A stretch of 64,000 nt of DNA, taken from NCBI RefSeq assembly GCF_000737705.1, contig NZ_JPRH01000009.1:87308-151307 (forward strand), in the 5' to 3' direction. Each line of letters starts with the position of its first letter. Within the stretch, counting starts at the first letter, position 1. This DNA comes from Chryseobacterium soli (GTDB taxonomy: Bacteria; Bacteroidota; Bacteroidia; Flavobacteriales; Weeksellaceae). Below are positions 54,365-63,512 of the stretch, in pieces. Made by a program: the position numbers and the translations under genes. The notes under the pieces were generated by a model. It was not told the DNA's origin. It saw only the letters and a program-made list of their open reading frames with translations, and made no database searches.

Positions 54365-55657
54365 ATGGAACAATTAATTGAAGATAAACTTATTAAAGCA
54401 GATAAGGCTTTTTCAGTTTGGAAGAAAGTACCGTTTGAGGAGAGACAAAAACTGATTGCCAAGGCAGCGGAGATTTTCAAAACTCATTCTGAAAAGTTTG
54501 GTAAGATTATTACAACAGAGATGAATAAGCCGGTCTCCCAGTCTATTGCTGAGGTAGAAAAGAGTGCTTTAATGATGAATTATTATGCAGATGCTGAAAA
54601 TGTCCTGAAACCTGAAAAGGTGGATTCCGAATATCGTTACTCTGAAATACATTATGAGCCGAAAGGAGTTATTTTGGGAGTTATGCCATGGAATTTTCCT
54701 TTCTGGCAGGTATTAAGATTTGCCACACCCGCCATTTTATCTGGAAATACAGTTGTTCTGAAACATGCTTCCATTTGTTTTGGAAGTGGAAATGTAATTG
54801 AACAGGTTTTTCTGGAAGCCGGTTTTCCGGAAGGGGTCTTCCAGAATCTTGAAGTAGGCCATAAAGAAGTAAAAGAAATTCTTGAACATAAAACGATTAA
54901 AGGAGTAAGCCTTACGGGAAGTGAAAAAGCCGGTGCAGAGGTAGCTTCTATTGCCGGACAGAATATTAAAAAATCTCTTCTTGAATTAGGAGGAAGTGAT
55001 GCTTTCATAGTTCTGGATGATGCAGATCTTGATAAGGCTGCAAAAGAAGGGGCAAAAGCAAGGCTTCAAAACTGTGGACAGACTTGTGTTGCGGCAAAAA
55101 GATTTATTGTTGATGAAAAAGTAGAAGATGAGTTTCTTCCGAAATTCATTGAAGAATATAAAAAATACATTCCTGCAGATCCGATGGATAAAGAAACTCT
55201 GATCGGAGGAATGGCAAGACCGGATCTGGCCGATGATCTGGAAAATCAATTTAAAAAAGCATTAGAAAACGGAGCGGAAATTATTATTCCGCTGGAAAGG
55301 ATTTCTGATATTGAATTTAATCCAGGATTGATCAGAGTACAGGAAGGGAATCCTATTCTTCAGGAAGAACTGTTTGGACCTCTTGGAATGGTAATGATTG
55401 CTAAAAATGATGAGGAAGCATTGCAAATGGCGAATGATATTCCTTTTGGACTGTCTAATTCTGTTTGGACAGCAACTAAAGAACGTCAATTATTTTTTAT
55501 AGAAAACCTGGAATCCGGAACGGTGAATATCAACAGAATGACCAGTTCTGACCCACGTTTTCCTTTTGGGGGTACTAAGTCTTCGGGGTATGGAACCGAG
55601 CTTTCTCTGCATGCTTTAAAAGAGTTTGTGATTACGAAGACGATTGTGGGAAATTAA
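54365..55657 (+). CDS. NAD(P)-dependent aldehyde dehydrogenase (succinate-semialdehyde dehydrogenase-like)
   Basis: A 430-residue ALDH. It has the N/P region GVMPWNFPFWQVLRFATPAILSGNTVVLKHAS, SLTGSEKAGAEVAS, a catalytic Glu in LLELGGSDAF (about 208) and the nucleophile Cys241 in NCGQTCVAAKR. The ending FPFGGTKSSGYGTELSLHALKEFVITKTI is typical of the Sad/GabD-like group. It is about 20-30 residues shorter than usual at the N-terminus. It probably oxidises succinate semialdehyde or a similar aldehyde. It stands alone on the plus strand and converges on pyk. Confidence 0.88.
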   Translation: MEQLIEDKLIKADKAFSVWKKVPFEERQKLIAKAAEIFKTHSEKFGKIITTEMNKPVSQSIAEVEKSALMMNYYADAENVLKPEKVDSEYRYSEIHYEPKGVILGVMPWNFPFWQVLRFATPAILSGNTVVLKHASICFGSGNVIEQVFLEAGFPEGVFQNLEVGHKEVKEILEHKTIKGVSLTGSEKAGAEVASIAGQNIKKSLLELGGSDAFIVLDDADLDKAAKEGAKARLQNCGQTCVAAKRFIVDEKVEDEFLPKFIEEYKKYIPADPMDKETLIGGMARPDLADDLENQFKKALENGAEIIIPLERISDIEFNPGLIRVQEGNPILQEELFGPLGMVMIAKNDEEALQMANDIPFGLSNSVWTATKERQLFFIENLESGTVNINRMTSSDPRFPFGGTKSSGYGTELSLHALKEFVITKTIVGN

Positions 55658-55728
55658 TCTGCTTTGTACAATGTATTATGTACAATGTAAAAAGTAGAAT
55701 GTATTAATGATTTTCAATCTTATATAAT

Positions 55729-55767
55729 AAAAAAACTCCCGAAAACAGATGTTTCCGGGAGTTTTTG
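55729..55767. terminator. Bidirectional terminator between the aldehyde dehydrogenase and pyk
   Basis: AAAAACTCCCGAAAAC (55731-55746) pairs with GTTTCCGGGAGTTTTT (55751-55766, one mismatch). A and T runs flank it on both sides. Confidence 0.85.
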
Positions 55768-55787
55768 TATGATTGCAAAAAGTAATT

Positions 55788-55857
55788 TTGCTTATTGCTT
55801 ATTGCTTATTGCTTATTGCTTATTGCTTATTGCTTATTGCTTATTGCTTATTGCTTT
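55788..55857. repeat. Heptanucleotide tandem repeat (TTGCTTA)9 + TTGCTTT
   Basis: Nine perfect TTGCTTA units and a tenth ending TTT run from 55788 to 55857. The last unit touches the pyk stop codon (55856-55858 on the minus strand). Confidence 0.97.
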
Positions 55858-57301
55858 AAACTGTCGTTAATCTTAATGTATTTGTTTTTCCTCCTTCATA
55901 CGATGGAGTAGCATTGATGTTGATTACAAAATCTCCGCTTTCAATATACCCATGATTGTGTGTCAGCATGTTTACCTGGATGATAGTTTCATCCGTAGGT
56001 TTTTTCATGTCGTAGTAATATGCGCGAACTCCCCAAAGAAGGTTCAGCATCGTAATTACTCTTTTATTACCACTATACACAATGATATGAGAATTTGGTC
56101 TGTGTGCAGAGAGCTGGAACGCTGTATATCCGGAATGTGTTAAAGTAACGATTGCCGAAACATTGGTTGTTTTTGCAATTCTTACCGCTGCAAGACATAC
56201 TCTGTTTGTGATGAATCTCTCATCGATACAGTTGTAGTCTTTTTCCATTGGCTCGTTCTTATGTTGATAAAAACTGGTTTTTTCAATATTCTGAACGATT
56301 TTAGCCATGTTTTCAACCACCTGAACCGGATATCTTCCTACAGAAGTTTCTCCTGAAAGCATTACGGCGTCAGCTCCGTCCAATACAGAGTTGGCAACGT
56401 CATTTACTTCCGCTCTTGTTGGTGTTAAGCTATTGATCATCGTTTCCATCATTTGAGTAGCGATAATCACCGGCTTGGAATAGAACCTTGCTTTTTCAAC
56501 CAGATTTTTCTGAATAGCAGGAACTTCTTCCATTGGAACTTCTACTCCTAAATCTCCACGGGCAACCATTAAACCGTCACATTCCAATAGAATTTCGTCG
56601 ATGTTTTTAACCCCTTCAGGTTTTTCAATCTTAGCAATGATCGGCGTTTTGAATTTACCGTTTGGATGTTTTTTGATCAGTTCTTTCAGATCAATAATAT
56701 CCTGAGCATGACGAACGAATGACAAAGCAATCCAGTCAACCTCCATGTCAAGCATGAAATTAGCATCCTGAATATCCTTTTCCGTTAATGCAGGAAGAGA
56801 AACGTTTGTATTAGGAAGGTTTACTCCTTTTTTAGAACTCAATGGTCCCCCCTGAATTGTTTTAGCTTTTACAGTATCTATTTTGTTGGTCTCAATAACC
56901 TCGAGCATTAGCTTTCCGTCATCAATAAGGATTTTTTCCCCAACGTTCACATCCTGTGGAAACTGTTGGTACGTCATGTATACTTTGGTAGAATCTCCTT
57001 CGATTTTTTCATTCGTAAAAGTAAGAATGTCGCCAGGATTCAGGTAAGAACCTTCCTTTACAACACCAACTCTTAATTTTGGACCCTGTAAATCTCCCAG
57101 AATGCTTACAGAATATCCGTGTTCCTTATTAAGGTCTCTGATGAGATCAATATTTGATCGAACTAAGTCGTAATCTGCATGTGAAAAATTTATTCTAAAA
57201 ACGTCAACACCTGCTTTCATTAATCCTAACATTACTTCTCTTGATGATGAAGCCGGGCCTAGCGTTGCGATAATTTTTGTCTTCTTTAAATACTTATTCA
57301 T
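55856..57301 (-). CDS. pyk: Pyruvate kinase
   Basis: About 481 residues from the chosen ATG at 57301 (MNKYLKKTKIIATLGPASSS), the family's usual N-terminus. An upstream in-frame ATG at 57331 would add 10 residues and lengthen the overlap with the previous gene. Motifs include RINFSHADYD, GDLQGPKLRVG, the active site IIAKIEKPEGVKNIDEIL, MVARGDLGVEVP and QMMETM. It makes pyruvate and ATP in glycolysis. It overlaps the IPExxxVDY gene by 8 bases (ATGAATAA). The stop abuts a heptanucleotide repeat. Confidence 0.96.
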   Translation of the reverse strand: MNKYLKKTKIIATLGPASSSREVMLGLMKAGVDVFRINFSHADYDLVRSNIDLIRDLNKEHGYSVSILGDLQGPKLRVGVVKEGSYLNPGDILTFTNEKIEGDSTKVYMTYQQFPQDVNVGEKILIDDGKLMLEVIETNKIDTVKAKTIQGGPLSSKKGVNLPNTNVSLPALTEKDIQDANFMLDMEVDWIALSFVRHAQDIIDLKELIKKHPNGKFKTPIIAKIEKPEGVKNIDEILLECDGLMVARGDLGVEVPMEEVPAIQKNLVEKARFYSKPVIIATQMMETMINSLTPTRAEVNDVANSVLDGADAVMLSGETSVGRYPVQVVENMAKIVQNIEKTSFYQHKNEPMEKDYNCIDERFITNRVCLAAVRIAKTTNVSAIVTLTHSGYTAFQLSAHRPNSHIIVYSGNKRVITMLNLLWGVRAYYYDMKKPTDETIIQVNMLTHNHGYIESGDFVININATPSYEGGKTNTLRLTTV

Positions 57302-57767
57302 AATACTGGATAATTTGATAAAGTTCCTCATCAGAACTTAGTGTATAATCTTGAATTGGAAAAACAAGATTTTCAGGGAGCAAAATTACGGAAAAATCAG
57401 GAAACTGTTCCGAACTATGCAGAATATATTCTACATCTACCTGATTATTTAATAAAAACTTAATATTTTCTTCTCCTGTGAAGAGTTCGGTTTGTAATTT
57501 TTTTTGATTACTTTCCGAGCATCTGTTTGAGATGAAAGTAAAACAAGTCTTTGTAGACTTGTGATACGCTTCGTATCTGGGAAAAGAATATTCAAAATAA
57601 GCCCCATGAAAGATCAGATCTTTCTTTCTTGAAAACTTAAGGTCATTATTTTGATTGATGGTATAAAAAAACTCATGAGCGGGTATATTTTTTGCTAATC
57701 TTACCAATCCTATGGCAATATCTTCAAATTCTATATCGTCTAAATCATAAAGCTTTTGAATTTCCAA
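57294..57767 (-). CDS. IPExxxVDY family protein
   Basis: A 157-residue protein of the family found between rnc and pyk in Flavobacteriia: MEIQKLYDLDDIEFEDIAIGLVRLAKNIPAHEFFYTIN near the start, then NNQVDVEYILHSSEQFPDFSVILLPE, then YTLSSDEELYQIIQYYE. Its function is unknown. It overlaps rnc by 23 bases and pyk by 8 bases, so translation is tightly coupled. Confidence 0.85.
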   Translation of the reverse strand: MEIQKLYDLDDIEFEDIAIGLVRLAKNIPAHEFFYTINQNNDLKFSRKKDLIFHGAYFEYSFPRYEAYHKSTKTCFTFISNRCSESNQKKLQTELFTGEENIKFLLNNQVDVEYILHSSEQFPDFSVILLPENLVFPIQDYTLSSDEELYQIIQYYE

Positions 57768-58506
57768 GTATATTTTCTTTTTTGTTTAAAATATAAAATG
57801 CTCTTTGTGCAGCTTTTTCTTCTGCCTTTTTCTTGGATGTTTCTGTAGCATTGGCGATTTTTTCCTGTCCCAGCCAAACATGGCAACGGAATACGATCGC
57901 TTTATTTACCTGAATCTCCTCACAAGTCTCGTACTTGATATTTACTTTTTTCTTCTGGCTCCATTCGAGCAGAAGACCTTTGTAACTTACAATTTTGTTT
58001 TCAAGCTTGTTCATCTCGGTAGGCGTTAATAGTCTTTCCAAAATAAGTTTTTTACAAAATTCATAGTGGAAGTCCAAATAAATGGCACCAATTAAGGCCT
58101 CAAATAAATTACCGGAGATATTTTCCCCCAAGGCTACAGAACCCTGCTTCAGCAAAAGGTCGGTAAGCTTTAGGTCTTCTCCTAATTTATTAAGATTTTT
58201 CCTATTAACAATTTTAGATTTCATTTGTGTCAGATATCCTTCATTAGCCTTTGGATAGGCCTGGAATAAATGACAAGAAATAATTGTACCCAAAACAGAA
58301 TCCCCTAAAAATTCAAGTCTTTCGTAATTACTGTCTTGATTTTTAGAAGAACTTTTCAAAGAAAAAGCTTCACGGTAAAGAGCAACATTTTGTACCTCGG
58401 TACCTAACATCTTGCTGAGTTGTGTACTAAGGAAATAGTCTCTTTCCGTTAATTTTCTTTTTCTTTTTTTGAGAAGGAATTTAGAAAAGTATTTCTGTAA
58501 CTCCAT
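57745..58506 (-). CDS. rnc: Ribonuclease III
   Basis: A 253-residue enzyme. The RNase III signature YERLEFLGDSVLG is at about 61-73, with the later catalytic Glu in GNLFEALIGAIYLDFHYEF. A C-terminal double-stranded RNA-binding domain starts at about 175 (YKGLLLEWSQKKKVNIKYE ... KKKAEEKAAQRAFYIL). It processes rRNA and structured RNA. It lies 9 bases after fabF in the acpP-fabF-rnc-IPExxxVDY-pyk operon. Confidence 0.95.
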   Translation of the reverse strand: MELQKYFSKFLLKKRKRKLTERDYFLSTQLSKMLGTEVQNVALYREAFSLKSSSKNQDSNYERLEFLGDSVLGTIISCHLFQAYPKANEGYLTQMKSKIVNRKNLNKLGEDLKLTDLLLKQGSVALGENISGNLFEALIGAIYLDFHYEFCKKLILERLLTPTEMNKLENKIVSYKGLLLEWSQKKKVNIKYETCEEIQVNKAIVFRCHVWLGQEKIANATETSKKKAEEKAAQRAFYILNKKENILGNSKAL

Positions 58507-58515
58507 TCAGTAAAT

Positions 58516-59760
58516 TTAGATTTTCGTAAATAGAACGCAGGCATTGTGCCCACCGAATCCAAAAGTATTACTCATGGCTACTTTTACGTCTTTCTTTACA
58601 GCTTTATTGAATGTAAAATTCAGTCTGCTGTCAATGTTTTCATCATCAGTAAAATGGTTGATGGTAGGAGGAACAATACCATGAATAATCGTTCCTAATA
58701 CAGCAATAGCTTCAATCACTCCTGCTGCACCCAAAAGGTGGCCTGTCATTGATTTTGTAGAATTGATCTGAATGTCGTAAGCATGCTCGCCCAGTAATTT
58801 CGAAATTGCGCTGGATTCTGCAACATCTCCTAATGGAGTAGAGGTACCATGCATATTGATATGGTCTACTTCATCAGCAGTTAAGCCGGCATCTTCCAAG
58901 CAGTTTTTCATTACCAGATAAGCTCCTAGTCCTTCCGGATGAGGTGCTGTCATATGATGTGCATCTGCACTCATACCACCGCCCGTTAATTCTGCATAAA
59001 TTGTTGCACCACGTTTTACTGCGTGTTCATATTCTTCAAGAATAATGGATCCTGCACCTTCTCCCAATACAAATCCATCTCTGTCTTTGTCAAAAGGTCT
59101 TGAAGCTGTTGTAGGATCATCATTTCGTGTAGAAAGTGCCATCATCGCATTGAATCCACCGACACCACTTGCTGTAACGGCTGCTTCAGAGCCACCGCAT
59201 ACAATAACGTCTGCTTTTCCTAGCTGGATGAGCATTTTAGAGTCGATTAGAGCATTTGCAGAAGATGCACAAGCAGATACGGTTGTATAATTGGGTCCAT
59301 GGAAGCCATACTCAATAGAGATGTGGCCTGGGGTAATGTCCGCAATCATTTTAGGAATAAAGAATGGATTAAACCTAGGTATATCTGTTTTTGCCCATCC
59401 CAGAACTTCTGTTTCAAAAGTCTCTAAGCCTCCGATTCCGGAACCCCAAATTACGCCGACTCTGTTTTTATCTACATTGTCTTCCATAATTCTGGAGTGT
59501 GCTACTGCTTCTCTAGCGGCAACAAGTCCCAACTGGGTATTTCGGTCCATTTTTTTAGCTTCTTTCTTATCGAAATGCTGCAATGGATCAAAATTTTTCA
59601 CTTCGCAAGCGAACCTTGTTTTAAAGTTTGTGGCATCAAAAAGAGTAATCGGAGCTGCACCGCTCTCACCTTTAACAAGATTTTCCCAGTATTCTTTTGC
59701 ATTATTTCCAATCGGTGTTATTGCTCCAAAACCGGTTACAACTACTCTTTTTAATTCCAT
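58516..59760 (-). CDS. fabF: 3-oxoacyl-ACP synthase II
   Basis: A 414-residue condensing enzyme. The nucleophile is Cys164 in TTVSACASSANA. The two catalytic His residues are in INMHGTSTPLGD and KSMTGHLLGAAG, and the Gly-rich end is NTFGFGGHNACVLF. It elongates fatty acyl-ACP with malonyl-ACP. It lies 34 bases after acpP. Confidence 0.97.
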   Translation of the reverse strand: MELKRVVVTGFGAITPIGNNAKEYWENLVKGESGAAPITLFDATNFKTRFACEVKNFDPLQHFDKKEAKKMDRNTQLGLVAAREAVAHSRIMEDNVDKNRVGVIWGSGIGGLETFETEVLGWAKTDIPRFNPFFIPKMIADITPGHISIEYGFHGPNYTTVSACASSANALIDSKMLIQLGKADVIVCGGSEAAVTASGVGGFNAMMALSTRNDDPTTASRPFDKDRDGFVLGEGAGSIILEEYEHAVKRGATIYAELTGGGMSADAHHMTAPHPEGLGAYLVMKNCLEDAGLTADEVDHINMHGTSTPLGDVAESSAISKLLGEHAYDIQINSTKSMTGHLLGAAGVIEAIAVLGTIIHGIVPPTINHFTDDENIDSRLNFTFNKAVKKDVKVAMSNTFGFGGHNACVLFTKI

Positions 59761-59794
59761 AAACTTTTAAAATTTTCTTTTTTGTTGAAGAATA

Positions 59795-60034
59795 TTATTT
59801 ATTTACTACTTCTTCGATATAAGCAATAGCGTGCCCTACAGTAGTAATTTTTTCAGCTTGGTCATCAGGAATCTGAATGTTAAATTCTTTTTCGAATTCC
59901 ATGATTAACTCAACTGTATCTAGTGAATCTGCTCCCAAATCGTTAGTGAAGCTAGCTTCAGGAGTTACTTCTGTTTCTTCAACGTCAAGCTTATCAGCGA
60001 TGATAGCTTTTACTCTTGATGCAATGTCTGACAT
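59795..60034 (-). CDS. acpP: Acyl carrier protein
   Basis: A 79-residue acidic protein. The phosphopantetheine attachment Ser37 is in NDLGADSLDTVEL, and PDDQAEKITTVGHAIAYI follows. It carries acyl chains in fatty acid synthesis and is the first gene of the operon with fabF. Confidence 0.97.
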   Translation of the reverse strand: MSDIASRVKAIIADKLDVEETEVTPEASFTNDLGADSLDTVELIMEFEKEFNIQIPDDQAEKITTVGHAIAYIEEVVNK

Positions 60035-60065
60035 AGTAAATTATTTTTTTAATTGTTAGATGGTG

Positions 60066-60073
60066 CAAATATA
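60066..60073 (-). promoter_or_regulatory. -7 element of the acpP operon (TATATTTG)
   Basis: An exact TAnnTTTG match on the minus strand, 32 bases before the acpP start. Confidence 0.5.
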
Positions 60074-60464
60074 TAAAATTCTTTACGATAAAACATTTTT
60101 TTAGTCTTTTTTGTGGGTAGACTGTTCTTATTTTATAGTGGAAAGATTTAGTGTTTTAGTTTTCAGGTGTTTATATTGAAGACTAATTGTATGCTATGAA
60201 TTGAATTATGGAATACAGGAGATCATTTTTATGGAAAGATGTTGGTCTTTGCAGAAGATTATCTCAGCATTGGCTTGAAAATGAAGATGTTTTTAGGTGA
60301 ACAATGAGAATAAGGGGTCTTTTTTGTCATAGAAAAATAGAAATAGTGTACGGCTGGAAACTGGAAGCAAGAGGTTAGAAATTATTGGTTGCCAAATAGT
60401 AACAGGTATTGTAAAATTTAATGAAATCAATTGTTGTAAGAGATGAATAAAATTAGGCGACTCT

Positions 60465-60593
60465 ATACAATTTTACACCATTGTCATTCTGACGAAGTAA
60501 GAATCCCATGATAGCTTAGATTCTTCATTTCACTACGTTACATTCAGAATGACAGAGTAATAATAAGAGAGCAGGGTTAATGTAAAATTGTAT
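60465..60593. repeat. Nested inverted repeat, MITE/REP-like
   Basis: Outer arms ATACAATTTTACA (60465-60477) and TGTAAAATTGTAT (60581-60593) are perfect 13-bp inverted repeats. Inside them lie TGTCATTCTGA (60482-60492) and TCAGAATGACA (60544-60554), 11 bp perfect. An inner GAATC (60501-60505) faces GATTC (60519-60523). The inner motif 'TGTCATTCTGACGAAG...AGAATC' looks like a dispersed palindrome of Bacteroidota genomes. There is no ORF inside. Confidence 0.7.
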
Positions 60594-60954
60594 ATAATTA
60601 CATAAAATTATACTGAAGCTATGTTTTGGTTTCAATTACTTCTCTCTTCCAACTTTCTGATAATGTAAAAACAGAGTCTTATCCCTTATGCAAGCTTCTT
60701 ATAATATGTTCAGGTTTGAAGTTCTTTGCTTTACTGAACTTTAAAGAATCGATAAAGCAGTAATTATATTATATACAATACTATTTCTATTATATAAGCC
60801 TTCCGTGATAGTCTGATTGCTGTTTATGTTTTTATTTGACACTGTTTTGCCGGATTCATTCCATTAAAAATATACTTTAACTGGAAATTTTGCATTTCCA
60901 ACCGACAAAACGGGTACTTCATCGAAAAGAATTTAATTTCTCTTCCGGGCTGTC

Positions 60955-60962
60955 TACTTTTG
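60955..60962 (+). promoter_or_regulatory. Candidate -7 element of the outer membrane/peptide operon (TACTTTTG)
   Basis: A consensus TAnnTTTG match, 21 bases before the ATG at 60984. No clear -33 TTG is visible at the expected distance, which may mean activator dependence. Confidence 0.45.
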
Positions 60963-60983
60963 ACATATCAAATTTAAACAGAC

Positions 60984-63350
60984 ATGCAAAAGACGAGTAT
61001 AATAGCAGCATCATTTTTCTTAGCCTTCACTACATTGAGCGCTCAGAATACGATCAATGGAAAGGTTACCGATGCTAAAGGTCAGTCTGTTCCTTTTGCT
61101 TTAGTTAAGATATATGCTGAGGAAAATAAGACAGCTGTTATTTCTGAAAAAGTGACTGACGAGAATGGAGCTTTTAATACTCAGGTTCCGGGGAATGGAA
61201 GTTATCATGTTTCCACCTCAGCTTCCGGATATTCTGATTCTTCCAAGAGTTTTGTTTTTAATACGGTTTCTACCAATATCGCCATCTCTATAGAAAGGGA
61301 AAAGGTTTCAGGAATTAAGGAAGTGGTTCTGGTAGCGAACAAAAAGAAGACTTTTGAAAGAAAAATAGACCGGTTTGTTTTTAATACTGAGAATTCTATT
61401 GCTTCGAAAGGGGTAGACGGGCTTGACGTTCTGGCAGCGACTCCTATGGTAAAGGCTGATGATGAAGGAAATATAGAAATAGTAGGGAAGAGTGCAGTAT
61501 CTATTATGATCAATGACAGACCTGTGAATCTTTCAGGAAAGGACCTGGTATCTTACTTAAAAACGATTCGCTCAGAAAATATCGAACGGATTGAGGTGAT
61601 TACTACACCGCCAGCTAAATATGAAGCACAGGGAAACAGCGGAATTATTAATATCGTGCTGAAACAGAATTCCAGTATGGGATTCAGCGGGAATATTTCG
61701 ACAAGCTTCCAGAGAAAGTCCAGAAACGGATATTCTAACAATGGATCGCTTAATTATCAGTCTAAAAAGATCAACACTTCGTTGCGGGTTTCACAGTTTG
61801 ACAATGAAAAGAAATCTGATGAGAATTTATCTATTTATTCAGGGAGTATCCTGAAGACTGAAAATACGAGATTAGACAAAAATAAAGGCTACAATATTAA
61901 TTATAGTATTGATTATAAGATCAATGATAAAACATCGGTAGGTGCAATCTATAATTTTTCGGACACGAATGGGAATAATGATTCCAGGAACTTTTCGAGA
62001 TATTATCAGGGAAATGTGCTTGATTCAACGGTGGTTTCCAATACCTATAATGCGAACAAGATAAAGAATAACCAGCTGAATGTATATTTTGAAAGAAAAC
62101 TGGACAGTCTTGGAAAGAAATTATATGTCGGGGGAAATCTTTTTGACAGCAGAAATACAAATCCTTTTTCTCTGGCTTCCGAATCTGATGTGAACAGCAT
62201 TAATTATCAGCTTAATTCAAAGTATAAGTATAAAATATATTCCGGCCAGGTTGATTTTTATCTTCCATTCAAATCATTTGTAGGGGAAGTGGGAGGAAAG
62301 TATACGCGTTTTAATACGGATACGGGACTGGATTTTTTTGTAACAAACACGGGTGTTCCGGTGTATGACAGCAACAGAAGTAATTCTTTTCTCTACCATG
62401 AAGATAACTGGGCTTCTTATGTAACGCTTTCTAAGGCTTTCAATGAAAAATGGGAAGGAAAAGCGGGCCTCAGATATGAATATACGATGATAAACGGAGT
62501 GGCAGGAAATGGAGCAGAGGTAGACAATAAGTATGGAAAATGGTTCCCGAGCCTGTATCTTACCTATAAGCCGAACAATAAAAATATTTTTACGGTAAGT
62601 TATTCTAAACGTATTACACGTCCTGATGCCAGGTCGCTGAATCCAACCACCATTTACCTGGATCCTTATGCCTATGCGACGGGGAATCCTTACCTGAAAC
62701 CGTCTTTCAGTAATAATTTTGAGCTGGGATATGTCTTCAACAGTAAGTTATCTGTTACGGGATATTATCAGTTCAGTAAAGATAATTTTGGACAGATCGT
62801 AGAGCTGCAGGGCGCGAACAGAGCGATCAAATACCTGAATAACTATGACGAAAACAGCATAGGGATCAATGCGACCTATTCTAATACATTTCTTAAGAGA
62901 TGGGATCTGTATGCATCGGTGAATTACGCTTATGTGGAGTCTAAAGGACTGATCAATCAGGTAGAAGGGCTGAGTTCCAACTCACTGTACTATTCGATCA
63001 ACAATACGATTCACCTGAATTCTAATAAGACGTTTTCTTTCTTGTTGAACTTCTGGAATTTTCTGCCTCATACGAAAGGAAACTTCAAGTTTGAGAATGT
63101 ATACAACCTGTCGTCAGGGCTGAGAATGTCGCTGTTTGAAAAGAAACTGCAGGTGAATATGACGATCCAGGATATCTTCAAAGGAATGAAGTTCAGAGGA
63201 AAAGCGTACTACACAGATTATTATACGTATTCCAACAATTATTATGATGCGAGAACTTTCAACCTTAGTGTGACTTACCAGTTTGGAAACAGCAAAGTGA
63301 AGGGAAATAACAAGCAGATTAAACTGGAAGAGGCTGACAGAGCCAATTAA
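60984..63350 (+). CDS. TonB-dependent-receptor-like outer membrane barrel (OMP_b-brl_3 type)
   Basis: A 788-residue protein with a signal peptide ending TTLSAQ. It has a carboxypeptidase-regulatory-like beta domain (about 22-105, INGKVTDAKGQSVPFALVKIYAEENK) and a plug-like domain (about 125-230, RIEVITTPPAKYEAQGNSGIINIVLK). A large C-terminal beta barrel follows, of the 'outer membrane beta-barrel family protein' type (YSKRITRPDARSLNPTTIY, NPYLKPSFSNNFELGYVF). Such proteins move or bind specific ligands at the outer membrane; no SusD partner is present. The tiny-peptide genes begin 40 bases after its stop with no terminator between, so it is likely the first gene of that operon and may export, import or sense the peptide product. 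Confidence 0.88.
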   Translation: MQKTSIIAASFFLAFTTLSAQNTINGKVTDAKGQSVPFALVKIYAEENKTAVISEKVTDENGAFNTQVPGNGSYHVSTSASGYSDSSKSFVFNTVSTNIAISIEREKVSGIKEVVLVANKKKTFERKIDRFVFNTENSIASKGVDGLDVLAATPMVKADDEGNIEIVGKSAVSIMINDRPVNLSGKDLVSYLKTIRSENIERIEVITTPPAKYEAQGNSGIINIVLKQNSSMGFSGNISTSFQRKSRNGYSNNGSLNYQSKKINTSLRVSQFDNEKKSDENLSIYSGSILKTENTRLDKNKGYNINYSIDYKINDKTSVGAIYNFSDTNGNNDSRNFSRYYQGNVLDSTVVSNTYNANKIKNNQLNVYFERKLDSLGKKLYVGGNLFDSRNTNPFSLASESDVNSINYQLNSKYKYKIYSGQVDFYLPFKSFVGEVGGKYTRFNTDTGLDFFVTNTGVPVYDSNRSNSFLYHEDNWASYVTLSKAFNEKWEGKAGLRYEYTMINGVAGNGAEVDNKYGKWFPSLYLTYKPNNKNIFTVSYSKRITRPDARSLNPTTIYLDPYAYATGNPYLKPSFSNNFELGYVFNSKLSVTGYYQFSKDNFGQIVELQGANRAIKYLNNYDENSIGINATYSNTFLKRWDLYASVNYAYVESKGLINQVEGLSSNSLYYSINNTIHLNSNKTFSFLLNFWNFLPHTKGNFKFENVYNLSSGLRMSLFEKKLQVNMTIQDIFKGMKFRGKAYYTDYYTYSNNYYDARTFNLSVTYQFGNSKVKGNNKQIKLEEADRAN

Positions 63351-63390
63351 AAGATTCTAAAAACCCAACTCAACTGAAAATTTATTTATC

Positions 63391-63495
63391 ATGAACCCCA
63401 TTTTAAAAGGAGCACACAACCAGTTTTTTAACGTGAATACCGTTAGCTGGACTCCAACAAAACCAGAATTACCAGAACAAAACATTGAATATTAA
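63391..63495 (+). CDS. Small peptide (34 residues), divergent relative of the tandem precursors
   Basis: The ORF encodes MNPILKGAHNQFFNVNTVSW followed by TPTKPELPEQNIEY. The central QFFNVN matches the FFDIN segment of the following 30-residue peptides in position and type, but the tail differs (Thr/Pro/Glu-rich, no Cys). It starts 40 bases after the barrel gene and ends 17 bases before the first tandem copy. It is probably a divergent precursor or a companion peptide; no family is recognised. Confidence 0.55.
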   Translation: MNPILKGAHNQFFNVNTVSWTPTKPELPEQNIEY

Positions 63496-63512
63496 CCATA
63501 AATAAAAACAAC

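Larger units (their letters stand above)
60035..60983. other. Long gene-free region (about 950 bases)
   Basis: No gene is supported here. The region holds the acpP promoter (60066-60073), a nested inverted repeat (60465-60593), a 14-base motif CTTCCGTGATAGTC (60800-60813) that also occurs at 25163-25176, and a TACTTTTG -7 candidate (60955-60962) for the outer membrane gene. Short ORFs in it (for example 30 codons from 60208) look accidental. Confidence 0.6.

Noticed and set aside
55788..55857. Heptanucleotide repeat considered as a CRISPR-like array
   Set aside because: Units are contiguous with no spacers and only 7 bases long; it is a simple tandem repeat.
60208..60300. 30-codon ORF in the long gap upstream of the barrel gene
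   Set aside because: Its length matches the tandem peptides by chance only; it has no FF(D/N)(I/V)N segment and no sequence likeness.
60890..61078. 62-codon ORF overlapping the start of the outer membrane barrel gene
   Set aside because: It overlaps the barrel gene's signal peptide in another frame; the barrel protein has clear domains and the other frame has none.
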